Of a stretch of 64,000 bases of DNA, positions 11,258-22,505 are shown in pieces. The stretch spans positions 15,319,504-15,383,503 of the forward strand of contig CM037778.1 of assembly GCA_021229015.1 (NCBI GenBank), given 5' to 3'. Position numbers and translations under genes: made by a program. The stretch's first letter is position 1. Each line of letters starts with the position of its first letter. Under the pieces are notes generated by a model. The model was not told the origin of the DNA. It made no database searches and worked only from the letters and a program-made list of their open reading frames with translations. Source of the DNA: Solen grandis (taxonomy: Eukaryota; Mollusca; Bivalvia; Adapedonta; Solenidae).

Positions 11258-12117
11258 TATGATGCAAACCCTCAGACGCAGCTGACTTCACCACAACCAA
11301 TAACAGCGTTGGGCATGCCCCAACAATCAATTCCGCGGCTGACACCATTGACCCCACCACCACCACAGAGTTGACCCAACAACAACCTTCAACCCAGAAA
11401 GCGGATCAGGTGCTAAGTTTCTTTTGATTTGATTAAATTCAAAGTTTTAAAACGAAGTACTTGTCCAGACTATGAATTGATAAGGTTATTTCCCATTTAT
11501 AAGAAATATACTTTTTTTTCTACATTGTTTATATTCAATTATTTATGAAAAATCTTTGTAGACGTTATTAACCTTCATTTCCACAGCTGACTCCACCACA
11601 AACAAAGTTGACCAAACAACAACCTTAAACTCAGCAAGCGGATCAGGTGGTAAGTTTCTTTTGATTGTAAATTTGAAGTTTTAAAGATAAAGTACTAGTC
11701 CAACCTCAGGAGTCCTCTCTCTCTCCTCCCCCTCTCTCTCTCTATATATATTTTATATTGTTACAGTTGAGTATTGCTAATGATGAACAACAACAATTTA
11801 TGGTGGATGACGAGATTTTTGTCGCCATCCCGGTAAGAGCTTTATTAATTATTAATTATATAAAAACAATTTCTTGTGATAGGTTGATATTTCTTTCCTG
11901 AATACCTCTACAAATCGTGATTTTTTTTTCATCTTCTATGTTTTTTTTATTGAATGCTGCTTCATAACTGAAATAGTGTCATGATAACATTAAACCATAC
12001 CAACAACAACACATATATATAGTTTAACATACTTTTATTCTATATTGGGAATGGTTTTATAATAATATAAAATTAAAACAACACAATTTTTTTCAGATCA
12101 TTCAACATGAGACATAA
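11258..12117 (+). pseudogene. 3' exons of an unrecognised P/Q-rich gene with a duplicated, damaged exon
   Basis: Four plus-strand blocks look like exons: 11258-11412 (after TTGTAG), 11587-11649 (CCACAG to GTAAGT), 11767-11832 (TTACAG to GTAAGA) and a terminal block from 12097 (TTTCAG) ending at TAA 12115-12117. The first reads YDANPQTQLTSPQPITALGM and goes on P/Q-rich. The third reads LSIANDEQQQFMVDDEIF and the last IIQHET. All joins are phase 0. The end of the first exon and its downstream intron are duplicated as the second. Copy one has a frame slip and a lost donor (GTGCTAAG); copy two has a good donor but an in-frame TAA. The product resembles an acidic/glutamine-rich regulator but is not identified. 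Confidence 0.5.
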
Positions 12118-12343
12118 GTGTTGATACAACATTTTGAAATGAAATTCCAGTACATGAAAGATAAAGATAAAATAAGCTTTTGTTTTATTTTAATATGTCC
12201 GTATGCAAGTGAATTTACACCATCGTCTAGAAGGTATCTTTTATCATTAAAACATGAAAGTCCGATTTTATTTTTTTTCTAGATAAATTTAATAGTTATG
12301 GCTTCGAAATGAGCCCATTTGTGAAGTTAACTGTGACTCATTA

Positions 12344-12349
12344 AATAAA
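12344..12349 (+). promoter_or_regulatory. Polyadenylation signal
   Basis: AATAAA lies 227 bases after the stop of the 11258-12117 gene model, a suitable distance for its 3' UTR. Confidence 0.45.
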
Positions 12350-12354
12350 GCATC

Positions 12355-12866
12355 TTAATAATGTTGCATTCTTAATTCCTTATTCACAACTGACTTTGCC
12401 ATACCTTTTGCTCTCTTATCTTCTTTTCTATCACAACTATATGCATACATTTTAGATCTTAAACCACAATATTCTGAGATACACTTTTCATTGGTTTCAC
12501 TCTTCATTTTACCCATCACTTTTTTATTTACATTACTATGAAGAAAATGTGTTTTGGAAAAATCTGAAGTGTCAAACAAATGTGAATATTCATGCACATC
12601 TTGGAACACATCCTTTGATTCACAGCTAAACATGAAAGAGTCGGCAATTGTAATTCATTTTTTTTCATGTGGTTGTAATAAAAATCATACATGCTCACTT
12701 TTGATAAATCTAGTACAGTCATACCTATGTAAATGGGTTTGTTTAGTTTCACTTTAAATCGATTTAACTCTTCACCTACTTGATCTTTTGAGAAAATTCT
12801 ATGCGGCTTGTATGTAGATTTAGCAGATAGTTTCTTCAAGCGCACCTCTGGATGACACAATTCCAC
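12355..12866 (-). pseudogene. Type-B DNA polymerase C-terminal fragment (Polinton/Maverick-like)
   Basis: Two overlapping minus-strand frames encode conserved polymerase sequence: LNKPIYIGMTVLDLSK then MYDFYYN (palm), and after a frame change LFDTSDF, NKKVMGKMKSE and YCGLRSKMYAYSCDR. These are typical of the end of protein-primed family B polymerases carried by Polinton/Maverick elements and related large DNA elements. The catalytic YADTDS region is shortened, leaving only AD-SF, so the product would be inactive. No integrase, capsid or inverted repeats are nearby, so this is an isolated scrap. It lies immediately downstream of, and opposite to, the 11-12 kb gene. Confidence 0.7.
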
Positions 12867-13187
12867 AGACCGATGCTTTCAAAGATTCTGCATGTTTTTT
12901 CCTGAAACAAATGTAGAATGGTAGTAATGTAGAATGGTAGTATTAATAAGATTTCAGTGAAGATTTCAGTGAGGGAAGAAAAAGTTACTTTAATATATCT
13001 TTAATATATTAACAAAATATGAGTTGATAGGTTGTAGGTTATTACAAATATATCCCATTTCTCAATCTTGATCATGTTAATCTTAATAACTGTTTATCAT
13101 ACCCAATTTTAATTTGTCTTGCAAGACTTAGAAGTGATTCAGAGACTTTTTTTCTTTTAATGGTTCTTTAAATGGTTCTTTCCTTTT
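12867..13187. other. Spacer, no gene seen
   Basis: AT-rich sequence with short direct repeats (GTAGAATGGTAGTA and AGATTTCAGTGA, each twice near 12915-12975). Confidence 0.5.
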
Positions 13188-16018
13188 TAGCTCACCTGAG
13201 CACTTTGTGCTCAAGTGAGCTATTAGGATCGCCCGTCGTGCGTCGTCGTGCGTCGTCAACAATTTTCTTTAAACGACATCTCCTCTGAAACCACTGGACA
13301 GAATTTAATTTAATTTGGCAGGGATGATCCTTGGGTCAACCTTCACAAAAATTGCTAAAATAAACTTGATCCATGTAGAACTCTGGTTGCCATGGCAACA
13401 AAAAGAAAAAAAAATGAAAACTTAAAAAATCATCTTCTTCAAAACTACTGGCCAGATTTTAAAATAAATTGGTACAGATGTTCCTTGGGTCAACCTCTAC
13501 CAAAGTTGCTAAAATTATTCCGATCCGTAAAAAAAACATGGCTGCCAGGGGCGGGGCTTATTTGCCTTATATGTATATAGAGAAACCTTTAAACAACATC
13601 TCCTCTGAAACCACTGGACAGAATTTGATTAAACTTGGCAGGGATGATCCTTGGGTCAACCTTCACAAAAGTTGCTAAAATAAACTTGATCCATGTAGAA
13701 CTCTGGTTGCCATGGCAACAAAAAGAAACAAGAGGGCCATGATGGCCCTGAATCGCTCACCTGATTATAAATGAGCAACATATGTTGGATTTTTCATATT
13801 GACCTACTTTTTGACCTACCCACATGACACAATTTCGAATTTGTACAAGATTTTATGGAGACAAACATTCTGACCAAGTTTCATAAAGATTTGGCCAAAA
13901 ATGTGGCCTCTAGTTAACAAGGTTTTTCTAGATTTGACCTCTGACCTACTTTTTGACCCCACATGACCAATTCAATTGTCCAAATTTTATGGAGACAAAC
14001 ATTCTGACCAAGTTTCATAAAGACTGGGCCAAAAATGTGGCCTCTAGAATGTTAACAAGGTTTTTATAAGACTTGACCTCGTGACCTACTTTTTGACCCC
14101 GCATGACCCAATTTCAAACTTGTCCAAGATATTATGGAAACAAACAATCTGACTAAGTTTCATAAAGATTGGGCCAAAAAAATCAAATGAAGATGCTAGA
14201 GTGCAAACAATGTGAAATCTGGCTTTTTTGAATTTTAAAAGGGGCATAACTCCTGATCTAATGGTATGATATCAGCCATAATCGAACTTGGCCGAGATTT
14301 TATGGTTATAAACATTGTTATCAAATTTGAAGATAATTGCTCATGAAATGAAGATGCTAGAGTGCAAACAATGTGAAATCTGGCTTTTTTGAATTTTAAA
14401 AGGGGCATAACTCCTGACCTAATGGTACGATATCAGCCAATATCGAACTTGGCCGTGATTTTATGGTTATAAACATTGATATAAAGTTTGAAGATAATTG
14501 CTAATGAAATGAAGATGCTAGAGTGCAAACAATGTGAAATCTGGCTTTTTTGAATTTTAAAAGGGGCATAATGATATCAGCCATAATCGAACTTGGCCGA
14601 GATTTTATGGTTATAAACATTGTTATCAAATTTGAAGATAATTGCTAATGAAATGAAGATGCTAGAGTGCAAACAATGTGAAATCTGGCTTTTTTGAATT
14701 TTAAAAGGGGCATAACTCCTGACCTAATGATACGATATCAGCCATAATTGAGCTTGTCCGTGATTTTATGGTTATAAACATTGATATAAAGTTTGAAGAT
14801 AATTGCTAATGAAATGAAGATGCTAGAGTGCAAACAATGTGAAATCTGGCTTTTTTGAATTTTAAAAGGGGCATAACTCCTGACCTAATGGTACGATATC
14901 AGCCATAATCGAACTTGGCCGTGATATTTTGGTTATAAACATTGATATAAAGTTTGAAGATAATTGCTCATGAAATGAAGATGCTAGAGTGCAAACAATG
15001 TGAAATCTGGCTTTTTTGAATTTTAAAAGGGGCATAACTCCTGACCTAATGGTACGATATCAGCTATAATCGAACTTGGCCGTGATTTTATGGTTATAAA
15101 CATTGTTCTAAAGTTTGAAGATAATTGCTCATAAAATGAAGATGCTAGAGTGCAAACAAACAAATTGTGGACGACGGACGACGGACGGACGGACGGACGG
15201 ACGGACATTCATCGATCCTAAAAGCTCATCCTGAGCACACGTGCTCAGGTGAGCTAAAAAAAATGAAAACTTTAAAAATCATCTTCTTCAAAACTTCTGG
15301 CCAGATTTTAAAATAAATTAGTACAGATGTTCCTTGGGTCAACCTCTACCAAAGTTTCTAAAATTATTCCGATCCGTAAAAAAACATGGCCGCCAGGGGC
15401 GGGGCTTATTTGCCTTATATGTATATAGAGAAACCTTTAAACAACATCTCCTCTGACACCACTGGACAGAATTTGATTAAACTTAGCAGGGATGATCCTT
15501 GGGTCAACCTCCACAAAAGTTGCTAAAATAAACTTGATCCATGTAGAACTCTGGTTGCCATGGCAACAAAATGAGAAAAAAAAATGAAAACTTTAAAAAT
15601 CATCTTCAAAACTACTGGCCAGATTTTAAAATAAATTGGTACAGATGTTCCTTGGGTCAACCTCTACCAAAGTTGCTAAAAGATTTCTGATCCGTAAAAA
15701 ACATGGCCGCCAGGGGCTTATTTGCCTTATATGTATATAGGTAAAACTTTAATCAACATTTTCTCTGAAACCACTGGACAGAATTTGATTAAACTTGGCA
15801 GGGATGATCCTTGGGTCAGCTTTCACAAAAGTTGCTAAAATAAACTTGATCCATATAGAACTCTGGTTGCCATGGCAACAAAAAGAAAAAAAATGAAAAC
15901 TTTAAAATCATCTTCTTCAAAACTAGTGGCCAGATTTTAAAATAAATTGGTACAGATGTTCCTGGGGTCAACCTTTTTATCTCAGGTGAGCGATTTAGGG
16001 CCATCATGGGCCTCTTGT
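13188..16018 (+). mobile_element. Type A element, C2 core, interrupted by another copy
   Basis: The 5' tip TAGCTCACCTGAGCACTTTG is at 13188. The 3' end near 16000 is CTCAGGTGAGCGATTTAGGG, CCATCATGGGCC and TCTTGTTTT. The core alternates two related halves, one with GGTTGCCATGGCAACAAA and one with CATGGCCGCCAGGGGC. The core breaks off in an A-rich tract at 13727 and resumes at 15257. Between them sits a complete element in the opposite orientation. Confidence 0.85.
13728..15256 (-). mobile_element. Nested type A element, C3 and C4 cores
   Basis: The reversed 3' tip (AACAAGAGGGCCATGATGGC) starts the element and the 5' tip (GTGCTCAGGTGAGCTA) closes it, preceded by a GGACGGACGGAC patch. Next to the 3' end are about three C3 monomers. 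Toward the 5' end are about seven C4 monomers with GATGCTAGAGTGCAAACA spaced 146-163 bp. It is inserted in the A-run after GGCAACAAAAAGAAA of the outer element. Confidence 0.85.
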
Positions 16019-16806
16019 TTTAAACATATAAACATTACACTGTATTGTGAAATAAATACTACCACCAAAGCCTCCTTATAGAACCCACATATTATTTTAA
16101 TTGTATTTTAGTTTTACCCTCTTCTCGGTATTTTAAACAAAAAGTTTTTTTTTTTTATTTCATCACAAAGTTCAATTCAACAAAGAAAGCGCCTTAATTC
16201 AGATAAGTTATATGATACCATTGCAGACAGTTTCAAACACAAGATCAGTGTCCGGAACAACACTGACTTTCGATTCATCTTTTGATAAGTTATGAAACTG
16301 TCATACACAAATATAATTAATCACGTAAGACTGTTTTGTGCATGATTTGAGACATATTTTATAATTATTTTGAATATAATATTAATGTCTCATCTATTTT
16401 CTCTTTTAGCATTTACATTGCATTTACATTTTTTTTTATAAAAAACATACCACACCAACCCTTATAGCACAGCACCTACCTATAAATATAATATACATTT
16501 ATTTTTACCATCTTCACCTCCTTTCCATTTCAGTCATCCCTCTGGCTTTTGTAGCTTCTGGTGCGCTTGTTATCAAATGCTTTTTATGCATACCTGCTAA
16601 AAAGGGCAACACAACGCTTAGAAGCTTGAAAGCTTTTGGGATTCGGTCAAAATTTGGATCCAATGACAGACAACCACTCCCGAAAAGCTTTTCAGATTCA
16701 CGACTGTCAGCCCCATCCACAGTTACAACCAATGTAACCCAGGCCTCGAGATTGCAAGTACGTCCAATTGTCAGCATTCATAACTCGAAGTAGCTGTTTG
16801 TGTACA
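16019..16806. other. No confident gene
   Basis: Mostly AT-rich. From about 16600 the GC content rises and both strands have open frames running into the degraded gene that follows. Part of this stretch may be its decayed 5' portion. Confidence 0.4.
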
Positions 16807-17420
16807 AAACACCAGAATATGGCACTCACAGCAAAATGTAAGAGAAAAGAAGGTATTCTGGTGTCAGCAAATCCTGAAACATTTCCAAAAACTGAATTAG
16901 ACCTTGTAACAATAGGAAATGTTCTTGATAGTAAAGTTACTCTTCCACAATGGAAGCGTCTAAAAGTTGAAGACAAGCACGAGAAGAGCTGAAGCACAAA
17001 AGCATGGTCATTGTTGTTGTTGTATTGGAGTTTACCGTCGCTGCGATAGTATTTCAATCATTGTATTAGACACACTGGCACACAATGCAACTACTGTTTG
17101 TACCTTCCTTGATACGATCATAGATGAAGTGAAAAAAGTTGTTCCATCTGTACGTGTGTGACATTACTGAACCGATAGTCCCACTTTCCAATATAGGAAT
17201 AAACTTATTTTGATGTAGTCGCTAACCATGATTCGTTGTTTGGATGTTCCGATGTATGGAATTATTTTGAATCCGGACATGGAAAGGGTCCGTGTGATGG
17301 GTTAAGGGGGTTTGGTTAAACGCATGGCCGATACTGCAATTAACACTGGTAAAGTCATGATTCATAACGCATCTGACTTCTTTCAGTGGGCTTCAGAATC
17401 AAAGCGCCGAAGGCACTGAT
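16807..17420 (+). pseudogene. Degraded transposase-like protein gene with SDG and HGKGPCDG motifs
   Basis: Successive plus-strand frames encode LVSANPETFPKTELDLVTIG, then VLDTLAHNATTVCTFLDTII, then TDSPTFQYRNKLILM, then WNYFESGHGKGPCDG and VKRMADTAINTGKVMIHNAS. The order HDA..TFL / SDG..QYKN / HGKGPCDG..VKR matches a large family of uncharacterised, often multicopy animal proteins that look transposon-derived. I cannot name the superfamily with certainty. At least three frame changes and stops separate the motifs, so it is a relic. No terminal repeats were identified. Confidence 0.6.
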
Positions 17421-17724
17421 AGACTGTCGGCGGGTTGGTCGTGGTGAGCAGCAAGAATGCTGGATTGTAATCCAAATAGGTTATATGCTGCATTCTTATA
17501 TGTTTATAAAGAGGGGTAAGTGGCCAGTTTCACCGCCCTTCCCAGTTGAAAAGGTGTGAAGAAGGCCCTTAATGGCACGTGTCAATACCACACACACAAT
17601 TAACAGTTCTAAATTTTATTGATTATGAATTACCAATCATTTTATTTTTCATAATATAAAATTATTTCATGCTGATGATGGTGATTTGAACAGAAGCCTA
17701 AACTTGATCTTTAATTTCTTTCTT

Positions 17725-17836
17725 CATACTTCAATTGCGGCATACACGCGCCAGTCAATGCGGTATGGGTATACCGGTATCATACTTCAATTGCGGCATA
17801 CACGCGCCAGTCAATGCGGTATGGGTATACCGGTAT
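17725..17836 (+). repeat. Perfect 56 bp tandem duplication
   Basis: CATACTTCAATTGCGGCATA begins at 17725 and again at 17781. The two 56-base units are identical, and each ends in the palindrome ATACCGGTAT. Confidence 0.95.
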
Positions 17837-19599
17837 CACCTTGAAATAAATCCAGTGTATAGTTTATAATGAATTGAGCAGTTTAAATTTGGAGTATCTA
17901 ATATATATAAAATAACATGTCTTCATAACTTGTCGTTGGTAAGAGTTTGCATATGAACTTATAACTTTCATCGGCATAAACATATATTTCATGACAGTGT
18001 TAATTCAATACACTCGCTTGTAAATATGTTGTTGTGAGCAACTGTTCTATTTTTTACAATATTATTGTTTCTAGTTCCTATCAACCGTTACTACACCGCT
18101 ATTTTTCATGTTGGCAAAGGAACGCTAATTGACAAAAATGCTTTTTTGCATGTGCACATTGTGTGTTCGTCGTGTTCCTACATAACCATTATCTTTTAAG
18201 TGTAAACTCTTAAAAACTCATAATTTCTTTTTAATTTGTCAGTTGAATTATTCTTATTTTTCTTGTAATGTTCAATACACAGCCCTGTGTGTTATAAATG
18301 CAATGCATCGGTTTTGTATTTAAGTAAGGCCACAATTTCATCGGCGGCAATTTGCAGTAATGGTATAACCTGTAATATAAAACTCTGTTTGAACAACTGT
18401 AAAGAATTATAATGTCTCCATAGAAAGTATAAGTAAATGATACTGGCACAAAGACATTTTTTTATCAATTGTTATTAACATTCACATTTTGTGACAATAT
18501 TTTTTTGGGACAAATATCGAATATGACACTATTTAAGTTGGTATGCATTAAACTATAGTCTATATTAAATAATATAACTAATTTGTATTTGTTTCATTGA
18601 AACAAAATTGATATCTTACTTGTTAAACATACCTGCCAAAAAAATTATTTTTTTTAACTTTTTTTGAGCTATTGTTTCCTGTTAATTTTTTTACCTTGAA
18701 ATTGTTCTTGAGTATTTAAATATTAAATATGCAGTTTCGACGAAATTTATTATTTGACTTTTTGTTCTGCATAAATCCCAATTCTTTTAGAGAACGCGTG
18801 CAAACGAGTATGTCCTATGCGACAACGATTGATAACACACTCTTCTATACGCACAGTGCGGGAAAAGAATGTAATTAAAACTAGACTCCTTTTGTTCTGA
18901 ACAAAAGAAAGGGCTTTCTGCACTGCAAACCATGTCAAACCTGATCATACTTATTTACTTTTCTGACATACACCATCTTCAAAAATTGAAGAAAATCCGT
19001 CCGGAATTGACAGCTGTAGAGTGCAAACATAAATAAATAGCAGAGGAAATCTATGATGTCATATAACATAATTTAAATTTTAAAGTCATTGTTTTCAAAG
19101 GGGAATATGTGACTTTGTTTTCAGTTATAATGCTAATTTTTCCAGAACCATCTTTAAGATAACTACAATAATACTCGATCTTCGTGTTCTGCAAGGGAAT
19201 GAAGTATCACTAGTCCTCTTAACATGCTAAAAAGGTATACAAGATTCCTTTTCTACGAGATATTCATTTCTCATATCTTCATCGAAGTTTCTTGTCCAAT
19301 TGAAAGGGGCACAGAGCATTAAAATAAATTACTGTATCACATTTTACCTTTAATGTAACAGAAAATAACATTTAGAATAATATGTGGGATCAACTGCAGA
19401 AGCACAAGGAAAACTGTTGTCTTTTTTTCTCCAGAAATTCTTACTTTCATGCAACTATGATGTCCGATTTTAAAAACCCAGGTACCGTTAGAAAGGTCTT
19501 CTGAATTCAAACATGTATACTTACTTAATGTTTAAACCTATCTGTTTTTGCGATATATAAGTTATTCCTCCCCCCAAAAAGGCAAAAAAAGAATAAGAA
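17837..19599. other. No gene recognised
   Basis: AT-rich sequence with only short frames on either strand. No terminal repeats, tandem arrays or RNA genes were seen. Confidence 0.5.
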
Positions 19600-21484
19600 A
19601 CAAGAGGGCCATGATGGCCCTGAAATGCTCACCTGAGTACCATTGCTACAACTGATTACAAGGTTTTTAAACAGACAAGAATTCTGATATAACTCAATCT
19701 TAAACATTTTAGCCCTGACAATACTACACACCAAATATATAAGCACTGGGCCTTATGGTTTCAGAGGAGAAGACTTAGTGTGGGGTAATTTATCTCCAAA
19801 GGGCCACCATTTTGAAAATCTTGATAATGAACAATTAGATGATACTACATACCAAAAATCTAAGCTATAGGCCTTATGGATTCATAGAAGAAGATTTTTT
19901 TTAAAGATTTTCCTATATAACTCTATGTAAAACAAGTGACCCCTGGTGCGGGGGCATTTATCACCATAAGGTCATGATTTGAACAATCTTGGTAATGAAC
20001 CATAAGATGATGCTACATACCAAATATCTAATCTCTAGGCCTTATGGATTCATAGAAGAAGATTTTTAAAGACTTTCCTATATAACTCTATGTTAAACAA
20101 GTGACCCCTGGTGCGGGGGCATTTATCACCATAGGGTCATGATTTGAACAATCTTGGTAATGAACCATTAGATGATGCTACATACCAAATATCTAATCTC
20201 TAAGCCTTATGGATTCATAGAAGAAGATTTTTTTTAAAGATTTTCCTATATAACTCTATGTAAAACAAGTGACCCCTATTGCGGGGGCATTTATCACCGT
20301 TTGGCTATGATTTGAACAATCTTGGTAATGAACCATAAGATGATGCTACATACCAAATATCTAATCTCTAGGCCTTATGGATTCATAGAAGAAGATTTTT
20401 AAAGTTTTTCCTATATAACTCTATGTAAAACAAGTGACCCCTGGTGCGGGGGCATTTATCACTATAGGGCTATGATTTGAACAATCTTGGTAATGAACCA
20501 TAAGATGATGCTACATACCAAATATCTAAGCTCTAGGCCTTATGGATTCATAGAAGAAGATTTTTAAAGTTTTTCCAATATAAATCTATGTAAAACAAGT
20601 GACCCCTGGTGCGGGGGCATTTATCACCATAGGGCTATGATTTGAACAATCTTGGTAATGAACCATAAGATGATGCTACATACCAAATATCTAAGCTCTA
20701 GGCCTTATGGATTCATAGAAGAAGATTTTTAAAGATTTTCCTATATAACTCTTTGTAAAACAAGTGACCCCTGGTGCGGGGGCATTTATCACCTAGGGCT
20801 ATGATTTGAACAATCTTGGTAATGAACCATTAGATGATGCTACATACCAAATATCTAATCTCTAAGCCTTATGGATTCATAGAAGAAGATTTTTAAAGAT
20901 TTTTCCTATATAACTCTATGTAGAACAAGTGACCCCTGGTGCGGGGGCATTTATCACCGTAGGGCTATGATTTGAACAATCTTGGTAATGAACCATTAGA
21001 TGATGCTACATACCAAATATCTAATCTCTAAGCCTTATGGATTCATAGGAAAAGATTTTTAAAGATTTTCCTATATAACTCTATGTAAAACAAGTGACCC
21101 CTGGTGCGGGGGCATTTATCACCGTAGGGCTATGATTTGTACAATCTTGGTAATGGCCCATAAGATGATGCTACATACTAAATATCTAAGCTCTAGGCTT
21201 TTCAGTTTTGCAGAAGAAGATTTTCAAAGTTTGCATTTTTAAAATCTTTTTTTAGCTCCTGTGACCTACTTTTTTAACCAATCTGAATAATTTGTACAAC
21301 TTTGATAGAGGGCATCATAAGGATGATTCCTGTGAAGTTTGGTCGAAATCCCTTCAGCGGTTCATGAGGAGATGTTTAAAGCAAATTGTTGACGACGGAC
21401 GGACGCACCGTGCACGGACGACGGACGACGGACAAAAGGCGATCACAAAAGCTCACCATGAGCACGTTGTGCTCAGGTGAGCTA
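19600..21484 (-). mobile_element. Type A element, C1 core, complete
   Basis: The reversed 3' tip (ACAAGAGGGCCATGATGGCC) and the diverged terminal unit are at the left. Nine or so C1 monomers follow (complement of GGCCTAGAGCTTAGATATTT). The patch (GACGGACGGACGC) and the 5' palindrome ending GCTCAGGTGAGCTA are at the right. The left part (19640-19790) is nearly identical to 48820-48970, pointing to a recent common source. Confidence 0.85.
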
Positions 21485-21529
21485 AAAACATAACAAACCC
21501 AATAGGACAGAAAGCACAAATAGAGTACA

Positions 21530-21615
21530 TGGAACGCCGACATATCGTCTGCAGTGTATTTTATCAATTAGGAACGCCGACATTTCCTTGGCATATGTGG
21601 AACGCCGACACATCC
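21530..21615. repeat. Three short direct repeats
   Basis: GGAACGCCGACA occurs at about 21531, 21571 and 21600, just beyond the end of the SGNH reading frame. Function unknown. Confidence 0.6.
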
Positions 21616-21646
21616 AATACAGTTTAATAAGATGCAAGCCAGTCAC

Positions 21647-22063
21647 TTATGCAATAACAAGGGCTTCCATCAATCCATGATTAACTTTCCACCTTATCTT
21701 ATTATACTTTTGCAATGTCAGCCCTGGAGATCTACTAACATTAAACCTGCATGGAATCTCGGTCACATAGACCCGAGAAATCCCCTTGGTCTGACACCAG
21801 TTAACAAAACTAAGGAGACCCTCAAGAATCTCCCTCCAGGAACACGACATGGAAATATCGTTTCCTCCTAAAATGACTACTACTATATCAGGAGTACAGG
21901 CCATCAAACTCGAATACATGGCGTCGGGAATACTCCGAACCCGGAGTCCACCCTTGCCCACGAACGAAACCTCCGATGACCCTATATAAAAATCATGAAC
22001 ATGAAGATAGGATTCTCCCAACCGCCTCACAAAACTATCGCCAAAGAAAGCAATAGAAGCCAT
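21647..22063 (-). CDS. SGNH/GDSL-type hydrolase domain, C-terminally short
   Basis: The frame encodes 138 residues. Block I is FFGDSF (residues 6-11, nucleophile Ser10), a GKGG turn lies at 36-39, and block III is LGGND at 65-69 after the strand DIVVVIL. These are the nucleophile and oxyanion-hole parts of SGNH esterases. The C-terminal DxxH block that supplies the other catalytic residues is not present before the stop, so the protein is probably truncated or non-catalytic as annotated. The copy at 41451-42060 continues past the point where this one stops. SGNH domains occur in several retrotransposon lineages. The frame lies 443 bases downstream of, and on the same strand as, the Tpt1-like gene. 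Confidence 0.7.
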   Translation of the reverse strand: MASIAFFGDSFVRRLGESYLHVHDFYIGSSEVSFVGKGGLRVRSIPDAMYSSLMACTPDIVVVILGGNDISMSCSWREILEGLLSFVNWCQTKGISRVYVTEIPCRFNVSRSPGLTLQKYNKIRWKVNHGLMEALVIA

Positions 22064-22505
22064 TTTGATAAAATGACAAACCTATACAGGGGCAATGAAA
22101 CTTAAATAGCATCGAAACACATTGGTGTTAATTATGAGCAGCAATTAAGTTCTCAAAGAAAAACTGTGTAAATAATTAACCATGAAACTGTCACACAGAA
22201 CAAAGCATCAAAAGAAATCACCTACTCTGACCGACTTTGATATCAAACACTTATAACCACAACTTTGGACAATTATTTAAGAATAAAGGCACTACCGCAA
22301 CTAAGCCCACACATAAAGAACAATACACAAATAAACAAATAATAATAATAAAAAAAAAAAAAAAAAATAAATAAGTTAAGGAAAAAAAAAAAAAAAAAAA
22401 AAAAAAAATACTTACCAAATATGAGTTTGACAATTGATTAAGGTATTACCCTCTCTGTTAAGGTAGCCCTTAAAAGGGCTTACATAAAAACCTCCCTAGC
22501 ATTCG
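22064..22505. other. Spacer with A-rich tracts and a donor-like site
   Basis: It holds two A homopolymer runs (22351-22367 and about 22382-22408), a strong minus-strand splice-donor sequence (TTTG|GTAAGTA near 22415) and the inverted repeat AGCCCTTAAAAGGGCT (about 22466-22481). The donor is compatible with a spliced transcript joining the two frames around it, but no acceptor is obvious. Confidence 0.4.
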
